A DNA stretch of 9,309 bases, from positions 1 through 9,309 of the forward strand of contig JANXRU010000173.1 of assembly GCA_025356715.1 (NCBI GenBank), written 5' to 3'. The notes below the pieces were generated by a model that saw nothing but the letters and a program-made list of their open reading frames with translations, was not told where the DNA came from and did not search any database. The stretch comes from Bacteroidota bacterium (GTDB lineage: Bacteria; Bacteroidota; Bacteroidia; B-17B0; B-17BO). Positions 1-5,028 of this stretch are shown piece by piece (the stretch's first letter is position 1; each line of letters opens with the position of its first letter). The translations under genes were made by a program, and so were the position numbers.

Positions 1-44
1 TTAAGATATGAATTAAAGGACCCTCATTATAATTCATATCTTAA
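1..44. repeat. Perfect 15-bp inverted repeat (hairpin) at the left edge
   Basis: Positions 1-15 (TTAAGATATGAATTA) are the exact reverse complement of 30-44, with a 14-nt loop between them. The arms are AT-rich and may continue to the left beyond the window. No U-tract follows on the plus strand (the next bases are AAACAC), so a classic intrinsic terminator is not evident in that direction. It could be an upstream gene's 3' hairpin, a 5' leader structure for the gene at 80, or a small palindromic repeat unit. The structure is seen directly; its role is inferred. Confidence 0.6.
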
Positions 45-79
45 AAACACAAATAGCCTATGTCATCTATAAAAATGGG

Positions 80-814
80 ATGATTGAACGCTATACAAAT
101 CCTGTTATAAATACTAAACCAATGCCATTAAAGTCAGGGAATTATTATAACAATGAATTATTTGGTTTTTTAACTCCAGAAGAAAAAGACGCCCGTTGCG
201 AAAAATTGTATAAATATAAAAACTATGTAGGATTCAATCACATGGCGTTTTTAAACAACTGCGTAGGGTTTAATTATATGAGAGATGTTAGAAAATTACA
301 TTTAATCGTCAATACCCCAATAACAATAGGATTTGATGCATGTAAAATAACAAACGTACTTCATGAAAAATTTCATTATGAAGATCAAGGCGAATTAACA
401 TTTAATAAATTAAATTATCAATTCGGTATAAACTTATTATTTGTGCCTATCATGAATCGTTCTACAAATTTTTTAATAGGCCCTTCATACCTATTTACAT
501 CTTACAATGTAACTTCTACTTTGTATTATAATATACCTTATCATAATACATATGTATTTAAAAATGATTTTGAAATAAGACGACATTACTTTGGAATTAG
601 CATAGGATTTCTTAAACGTTTCAATAATAGATTTAATTTGACAATGCTTTTAACTTTAGGAACTAAAATTGATTCTTATAGCAAATCTGATCCTTTCGGA
701 ACAGAATATGCTAAATCAATTGGTGGAAACTATTATTCTGGATCGCCAGATTTCTTGAGTTTAAAATCGGATGTCTACGCAAATTTTATGTGGACTTTTG
801 GATATAGATTTTAA
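80..814 (+). CDS. Probable outer-membrane beta-barrel protein, unknown function, N-terminus uncertain
   Basis: The 244-residue product is not a family I can name. The second half alternates short aromatic/hydrophobic strands with polar turns (for example GPSYLFTSYNV near 135-145, YFGISIGF near 169-176, and LTMLLTLGTKI near 187-197). It ends in ANFMWTFGYRF with a C-terminal Phe, the pattern of outer-membrane barrel proteins recognised by the BAM machinery. The first ATG of the frame at 80 gives no signal peptide, which is odd for such a protein. The frame stays open upstream back to codon 17-19, reading RTLIIIHILKTQIAYVIYKNG before Met80, and just before that lie ATG (8-10), AAT and a TAA stop (14-16). 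So the true start may be a non-ATG codon, or the gene may carry an early nonsense mutation. No Shine-Dalgarno is visible, as is common in this phylum. It converges on the methyltransferase gene with 19 bp between stops. That it is a real coding frame is fairly sure; the barrel role is inference. Confidence 0.72.
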   Translation: MIERYTNPVINTKPMPLKSGNYYNNELFGFLTPEEKDARCEKLYKYKNYVGFNHMAFLNNCVGFNYMRDVRKLHLIVNTPITIGFDACKITNVLHEKFHYEDQGELTFNKLNYQFGINLLFVPIMNRSTNFLIGPSYLFTSYNVTSTLYYNIPYHNTYVFKNDFEIRRHYFGISIGFLKRFNNRFNLTMLLTLGTKIDSYSKSDPFGTEYAKSIGGNYYSGSPDFLSLKSDVYANFMWTFGYRF

Positions 815-833
815 AACCCAATCAAAAGCACAA

Positions 834-2012
834 TTAAATCCCCATCAATTTTTCTAACTGATGAAATTCAATGCCGAAAAAAGCTTTACTATCTTTTATT
901 TTATTTAAAATAATTTCTTTCTGAACATCTGTCTTAACTTTCTTTTCAGCAACAATCATTACGTTTTTTGGAGTGTGTGCATCCGAAATAAATTGAAACA
1001 CCTTAGTTGTATAACCAAAATATTCTAAAATTAAAGAGCGTAAGCCATCTGTTAACATTTCCGCTTGTCGTTCCAAAAATATACCGTGCTTTAATAAAAA
1101 ATCTAATTCATTTTTTGTTTTATGTTTTTCAATTTCACGACGTATTTGTTTATGGCAACAAGGCGCTACCACTATTAAATCGGCATTTTCTGTGATGCCT
1201 TTATAAATGGCATCATCCGTGGCTGTATCGCAAGCATGTAAAGCAATTAACACGTTCGTGTTTTTAGAATCATAGTCTTTAATGCTTCCTTCAACAAAAG
1301 TTAAATCCTTAAAATTTGAATTTTTAGCAATGCCATTACATAATTCTACTAAGTCTTTTCTAAATTCAACGCCAGTTACTTTAGCGTTTAGTTTTAAAAC
1401 GTTAGTCAAATAATCATATAAAGCAAACGTCAAATACCCTTTACCAGATCCCATATCAGTTACTTCAAGCGTTTGATGTTTCGGTAATTTTTTAATAAGC
1501 GGGCTTAATAAGTCGACATAATGATTTATTTGTTTGAATTTATCTTGAGCGCTTTTAGTTACATTTCCTTTTTCGTCAGTAATGTTTAATTGATGCAAAT
1601 AGGGTTTGCCATCAGCTACAATTAATCTATTTTTTTGAGTGTTATGTTCTAAGGATGTTAGTTCTGTATGCGTTGCTTTATTTTTCTTTAAAGATGTTCT
1701 GTCCTTACCACTATATTCAAATACGGAATCAAACTCTATAGAGAAGAGCGTTGCTAACCTAAATGCTCCTTGATTAATGAAACCACTAATAATATTTGCA
1801 CCTTCTGAATTTGAATAATTTTTAACGATATCTTTGGTTTGATATCGATACGTAAAACTTAATTTATCTTCCTGTTTAATTTGAATACGTTTTACATAAC
1901 AATTTTTCAAACCCTCTGTTGAGCCTTTATAATTAGCTAAAGACAGCTTTACAAATATATTTTCACTCAACGATTTATTGAGTAATGCCATAAATTGTAC
2001 TTGATGAGTCAT
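834..2012 (-). CDS. Class I SAM-dependent methyltransferase (Methyltransf_32-like)
   Basis: The 392-residue product is predicted to transfer a methyl group from S-adenosylmethionine; the substrate is unknown. A roughly 150-residue N-terminal region without recognisable motifs is followed by KFKQINHYVDLL (158-169), the SAM-binding glycine motif DMGSGKGYL (186-194), an acidic strand end VTGVEFRKDL (212-221), then LHACDTATDDAI (258-269) and VAPCCHKQ (282-289). The HACDTATD and APCCH motifs are typical of the family that includes bacterial COG0500-type proteins and eukaryotic RRNAD1/METTL25-like proteins, and they resemble the PCCH motif of the tRNA methylase TRM13. A nucleic-acid or ribosomal target is therefore plausible but not shown. 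The residues after about 360 form a charged helical tail. Met1 or Met8 could both be the start. The gene lies 67 bp downstream of pdhC on the same strand, so read-through is possible, although hairpins occupy the gap. No signal peptide is seen, so it is cytosolic. Confidence 0.85.
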   Translation of the reverse strand: MTHQVQFMALLNKSLSENIFVKLSLANYKGSTEGLKNCYVKRIQIKQEDKLSFTYRYQTKDIVKNYSNSEGANIISGFINQGAFRLATLFSIEFDSVFEYSGKDRTSLKKNKATHTELTSLEHNTQKNRLIVADGKPYLHQLNITDEKGNVTKSAQDKFKQINHYVDLLSPLIKKLPKHQTLEVTDMGSGKGYLTFALYDYLTNVLKLNAKVTGVEFRKDLVELCNGIAKNSNFKDLTFVEGSIKDYDSKNTNVLIALHACDTATDDAIYKGITENADLIVVAPCCHKQIRREIEKHKTKNELDFLLKHGIFLERQAEMLTDGLRSLILEYFGYTTKVFQFISDAHTPKNVMIVAEKKVKTDVQKEIILNKIKDSKAFFGIEFHQLEKLMGI

Positions 2013-2023
2013 CGTGATTAGTT

Positions 2024-2052
2024 TAAAATTATTACGATTTCAATTCTCGTAA
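2024..2052 (-). terminator. Weak hairpin plus AT tail downstream of pdhC
   Basis: Read on the minus strand, TTACGA (2052-2047) and TCGTAA (2037-2032) form a 6-bp stem with a 9-nt loop, followed by TAATTTTAAA. The stem is short and the tail is not a clean run of T, so it could attenuate rather than stop transcription into the methyltransferase gene. The base pairing is seen directly; the terminator role is inference. Confidence 0.3.
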
Positions 2053-2062
2053 CAATCATTAT

Positions 2063-2083
2063 GTAAATAGATTTTGTATTTAC
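2063..2083 (-). repeat. 7-bp inverted repeat overlapping the pdhC stop codon
   Basis: GTAAATA (2063-2069) and TATTTAC (2077-2083) are perfect reverse complements separated by a 7-nt loop. The right arm includes the pdhC TAA stop (2080-2082). With the second hairpin at 2032-2052 it makes a double stem-loop at the end of the pdhC message, which may protect the 3' end or act with the second stem as a bipartite terminator. The function is inferred. Confidence 0.35.
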
Positions 2084-3687
2084 GCTAAAATGGTAACAGG
2101 GTTTTCTAAAAACAATTTCAATGTTTGTAAAAACGCTGCGCCTGTTGCTCCATCTACACTACGGTGGTCACAAGCTAATGTAACCTTCATTACATTACCA
2201 GGAACTACTTGATTGTTTTTTACCACAGGCACTTGCTTAATAGCGCCAACCGATAAAATACACGATTCGGGTGAATTAATAATCGATGTAAATTCATCAA
2301 TACCAAACATTCCTAAATTAGAAATCGTAAATGTATTTCCTTCCCAATCAGATGGTTGTAATTTTTTATCTTTTGCTCGTTTACCTAAATCTTTTACTTG
2401 CGCAGAAATTTGTGTTAGTGATAATTGATCTGCAAAACGAATCACAGGTACTAATAAACCATCTTCTACCGCTACAGCCACACCAATATGGATGTGGTGA
2501 TTTAAACGAATTTTATCTCCCATCCAACTGCTGTTAACGCGTGGATGCTTTCTTAATCCAGCAGCACAAGCTTTCAATACCAAATCATTAAATGACACTT
2601 TCGTATCAGGCATTGCATTAATCGCATGACGTGATGCGATAGCGTTATCCATATCCACTTCAATAGTTAAATAGAAATGTGGCGCGCCATTTTTACTTTC
2701 TAATAATCGACGCGCAATAACCTTACGCATTTGAGATGCCGGCTCGTCCGTATAACTTTCTACACCTAACATTGGCTGAGTACTAACACTAACCGATGAG
2801 CTTGTTCCTTTTGATGGAACAAAATTTTCGATATCTTTTTTAGTTACACGTCCGTTGTCTCCTGTTCCGTTTACTTGCGTTACATCAATTCCTTTTTCTT
2901 TTGCAATAGCTTTAGCTAAAGGAGATGCTTTTATTCTTTCGGAATTATTAATAATTAGTGGTTGATTATTTTGACTTGATGTAGGACTTACTGCTACTAT
3001 CTCTTTTACCCCTTCTGCCTTTGTAGTCGATTTAGTTTCTTTAGAATTTGCTATCGTTAAAATAGCATTGATATCTTCTCCACCCTTTCCTAAAATAGCT
3101 AAAACACTATCAACCGGAACGCTTTTACCCGCATCCACGCCAATATATAATAACACACCATCTTGAAACGATTCAAATTCCATCGTAGCTTTATCTGTTT
3201 CTATGTCTGCTAGCAATTCGCCGCTCTTCACTTTATCTCCTATTTTTTTATGCCATTTCGCAACAACACCATCCGTCATGGTATCGCTTAATTTAGGCAT
3301 ACGTACTATTTCAACACCAGCAGGTAATGCTGTTACTGGAGCTTGAATATTGGTTGTTGGAACTACAGTTTCTTGCTTCTCGACTGCGCTCGAAGTGACA
3401 GCTGCTTTTGCTGCTCCTGCTCCGTTCAATAAAGAAGAAATATCTTCGCCTTCCTTGCCAAGTATAGCAATTAAACCATCTACAGCAATAGCTCCTTTTT
3501 CAGGAACACCAATATGCAACAATACACCATCTTGAAATGATTCAAACTCCATTGTTGCTTTATCCGTTTCAATATCTGCTAATAATTCGCCACTCTTCAC
3601 TTTATCTCCCACTTTTTTATGCCATTTTGCAACAACACCATCTGTCATGGTATCACTTAATTTGGGCATTCTAACAATTTCAGCCAT
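2080..3687 (-). CDS. pdhC: Pyruvate dehydrogenase E2, dihydrolipoamide acetyltransferase, two lipoyl domains
   Basis: This 535-residue E2 core subunit transfers the acetyl group made by E1 from lipoyl-lysine to coenzyme A. Domains in order: lipoyl domain 1 (about 2-82) with the lipoylated lysine in TDKATME (K43); an Ala/Thr/Val-rich linker (about 88-124); lipoyl domain 2 (about 125-205) with K166; a second flexible linker (about 210-248); the peripheral subunit-binding domain (about 252-288, RIKASPLAKAIAKEKGID...GTGDNGRVTKKDIENF); and the acyltransferase core (about 314-535) with the active-site signature DHRSVDG, giving His508 and Asp512. The length fits two-lipoyl E2 proteins of this phylum. 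The start is the ATG before AEIVRMPKLSDTM, right at the usual beginning of lipoyl domain 1. It lies 86 bp downstream of pdhA on the same strand, so the two are probably one operon. The first linker holds a GC-rich palindrome (3376-3400). The pyruvate specificity rests on the pdhA neighbour and the overall type; a 2-oxoglutarate role is unlikely with two lipoyl domains. Confidence 0.96.
   Translation of the reverse strand: MAEIVRMPKLSDTMTDGVVAKWHKKVGDKVKSGELLADIETDKATMEFESFQDGVLLHIGVPEKGAIAVDGLIAILGKEGEDISSLLNGAGAAKAAVTSSAVEKQETVVPTTNIQAPVTALPAGVEIVRMPKLSDTMTDGVVAKWHKKIGDKVKSGELLADIETDKATMEFESFQDGVLLYIGVDAGKSVPVDSVLAILGKGGEDINAILTIANSKETKSTTKAEGVKEIVAVSPTSSQNNQPLIINNSERIKASPLAKAIAKEKGIDVTQVNGTGDNGRVTKKDIENFVPSKGTSSSVSVSTQPMLGVESYTDEPASQMRKVIARRLLESKNGAPHFYLTIEVDMDNAIASRHAINAMPDTKVSFNDLVLKACAAGLRKHPRVNSSWMGDKIRLNHHIHIGVAVAVEDGLLVPVIRFADQLSLTQISAQVKDLGKRAKDKKLQPSDWEGNTFTISNLGMFGIDEFTSIINSPESCILSVGAIKQVPVVKNNQVVPGNVMKVTLACDHRSVDGATGAAFLQTLKLFLENPVTILA
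3172..3312 (-). repeat. Second copy of the tandem lipoyl-domain coding repeat in pdhC
   Basis: This 141-bp stretch aligns without gaps to 3541-3681, 369 bp (123 codons) away. I count 19 base differences; 17 are silent and two fall in one Val/Ile codon (V26 versus I149). It is the coding footprint of an internal lipoyl-domain duplication rather than a mobile repeat. Confidence 0.9.
3376..3400. repeat. REP-like GC-rich palindromic element inside the pdhC linker
   Basis: The core CTTCTCGACTGCGCTCGAAG is followed by TGACA. Flanking CTTC/GAAG and TCGA/TCGA arms can fold into a small hairpin. It is far richer in GC than its surroundings. From memory, near-identical strings (CTCGACTGCGCTCGAA plus TGACA, or the reverse complement) recur as short dispersed intergenic repeats in many Bacteroidota genomes; I could not check this here. 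In pdhC it is read in frame as VTSSAVEK (residues 97-104), using TCG, AGC, GTC, GAG and AAG codons unlike the A/T-ending codons around it. Its place in a length-tolerant linker fits insertion without harm. Confidence 0.6.
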
Positions 3688-3773
3688 GCTTTATAATTTT
3701 AAATGTTGAATGATAAATTTTAAATTATTATCAATCTATGTTTCAATGATTTTAAATAAATTATTCTAAAAAA

Positions 3774-4784
3774 TTACTCCATCACATAAGGATAATTCGG
3801 TTCTGCATAAACATCCTTGTAAAGTTCTTCTGGCTCCGGATATGGGCTTTCTTCAGCAAACTTCACTGATTCATCCACTAATGCTTTCACTCGTTCTTCT
3901 ATCACTTCAACACCTTTTTCATCAATCCATTTATTTTCAAGTAATGTTTCTAAAACTTTCTGAATAGGATCTTGTGTTTGGTATTCTTTTACTTCATCTT
4001 TAGTACGGTAAGTTTGCGCATCACTCATACTATGTCCTTTGTAACGATAAGTTTTCATTTCCAAAAATGTAGGGCCATCTCCTCTGCGTGCTCTAGCAAC
4101 AGCTTCTTCCATGGCTTCGTGAACAGCTTCAACCGTTAACCCATCAACAGGCTTACTTGGCATATCATAAGCTAATCCTAATTTCCATAAATCATGAACG
4201 TTACTAGTACGCTCTACAGAGGTTCCCATCGCATACATGTTATTTTCTACAATAAAAATCACTGGCAATTTCCAGGTCATAGCCATGTTAAACGCTTCAT
4301 GCAATGCCCCTTGACGAACAGCACCATCTCCCATGGAGCATACGCACACATTGTCATTTCCTGCATATTTATCAGCAAAGGCTATTCCGGCACCTAACGG
4401 TATTTGACCGCCAACAATGCCGTGTCCACCAACAAAGTTATGCTCCTTACTAAAAATGTGCATCGAACCACCTTTGCCTTTGCAGCAACCTGTAATTTTT
4501 GCATACATTTCGGCCATAATATATTTTGGATGCATACCTAAACCAATTCCGTGGGCATGGCATCGGTAAGCTGTAATATGCTTATCTTCCTTTTTGGTAG
4601 CGCTCACAGTACCCGCTACAATGGCTTCTTGACCAATATATAAATGACAAAAACCTTTAATTTTTTGTTGAACATATACTTGTCCTGTTTTTTCTTCAAA
4701 CTTACGCATCAATAACATTGATTCGTACCATTTTAAATATTGTTCTTTTGTGAACTTTGATTTTTTATCTGAACTCTTAGCCAT
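3774..4784 (-). CDS. pdhA: Pyruvate dehydrogenase E1 component, alpha subunit
   Basis: The 336-residue product is the thiamine-diphosphate-binding half of the E1 heterotetramer. E1 decarboxylates pyruvate and passes the acetyl group to the lipoyl arm of E2, linking glycolysis to acetyl-CoA. The ThDP/Mg motif runs from GDGA (152-155) to ENN (180-182), the usual roughly 30-residue spacing. Other family signatures are HLYIGQEA (47-54), AYRCHAHGIGLG (72-83), GKGGSMH (103-109), GGHGIVGGQIPLGAG (119-133) and the conserved loop YRYKGHSMSDAQTYR (246-260), which in eukaryotic enzymes carries the regulatory phosphoserine. The length and motif order are complete. The start MAKSSDKKSKFTKEQYLKWY has a short basic lead and fits homologues. 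The gene heads the minus-strand group, with a promoter candidate 21-49 bp upstream of its start. The E1-beta gene is not next to it, so it must lie elsewhere, an arrangement known in this phylum. Confidence 0.96.
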   Translation of the reverse strand: MAKSSDKKSKFTKEQYLKWYESMLLMRKFEEKTGQVYVQQKIKGFCHLYIGQEAIVAGTVSATKKEDKHITAYRCHAHGIGLGMHPKYIMAEMYAKITGCCKGKGGSMHIFSKEHNFVGGHGIVGGQIPLGAGIAFADKYAGNDNVCVCSMGDGAVRQGALHEAFNMAMTWKLPVIFIVENNMYAMGTSVERTSNVHDLWKLGLAYDMPSKPVDGLTVEAVHEAMEEAVARARRGDGPTFLEMKTYRYKGHSMSDAQTYRTKDEVKEYQTQDPIQKVLETLLENKWIDEKGVEVIEERVKALVDESVKFAEESPYPEPEELYKDVYAEPNYPYVME

Positions 4785-4804
4785 AAGGATAATTATTAAT
4801 GTTA

Positions 4805-4833
4805 CAAAAATAACAGAATTTGATTAATATCAA
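4805..4833 (-). promoter_or_regulatory. Candidate Bacteroidota-type promoter of pdhA-pdhC
   Basis: On the minus strand a TTG (4833-4831) is followed after 18 nt by TATTTTTG (4812-4805), an exact match to the phylum's -7 consensus TAnnTTTG at near-standard spacing. Transcription would start about 10-15 nt before the pdhA ATG, giving a short leader. The -33 TTG lies inside an imperfect palindrome TTGAT-taat-ATCAA (4820-4833), which could be an operator. The match is seen directly; promoter activity is inferred. Confidence 0.5.
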
Positions 4834-4935
4834 TAAAATAAAGGGGTTTTGATAGTTATTTTTTTATGGTTAAATAGGACTCCTTTCAGGTAATTTATGC
4901 TTTAAAATCATTAAAACAGAAAATATAAACAAATT

Positions 4936-4998
4936 AACTACTATAACTGATCACATAACCACTTATGCTACAAACTCAACCACTTACAAATTAGTAAA
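4936..4998 (+). promoter_or_regulatory. Three direct repeats with 21-bp period, candidate LytTR binding array
   Basis: AACCACTTA occurs at 4957-4965 and 4978-4986, and a degenerate copy AACTACTAT at 4936-4944, so the starts are exactly 21 bp apart. A 9-bp direct repeat with a 12-bp spacer (two helical turns) is the known architecture of LytTR-domain binding sites such as AgrA and AlgR. The last copy ends 42 bp before the ATG of a kinase whose partner is a LytTR regulator. The sequence does not match the published consensus with its GTT core, and Bacteroidota sites are poorly described. Downstream, ATTATTTG (5011-5018) is a near miss to TAnnTTTG with no TTG at -33, as might be expected of an activator-dependent promoter. 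The remaining part of the 4834-4935 spacer holds only weak pairing (AAAGGGGT 4840-4847 with ACTCCTTT 4879-4886). Confidence 0.4.
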
Positions 4999-5028
4999 CA
5001 CAGGCTAATTATTATTTGTATTTTAGTG

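Noticed and set aside
1..72. Frame 1 is open from the edge to a TAA at 70-72, reading LRYELKDPHYNSYLKNTNSLCHL
   Set aside because: It could be the tail of an upstream gene, but only 23 residues are visible, they show no recognisable motif, and most of the stretch is a perfect palindrome. Not enough to annotate.
843..863. CATCA...TGATG inverted repeat at the convergent gene ends, considered as a shared terminator
   Set aside because: The stem is only 5 bp, lies within the methyltransferase coding sequence, and is not followed by a T-tract in either direction.
2213..3535. Several plus-strand open frames opposite pdhC
   Set aside because: They lie wholly antisense to a well-conserved gene, show no domain or composition of their own, and are shadows.
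4840..4886. AAAGGGGT / ACTCCTTT long-loop pairing in the divergent intergenic region
   Set aside because: Eight pairs including a G-U wobble with a 31-nt loop are easily found by chance in AT-rich DNA; no further support.
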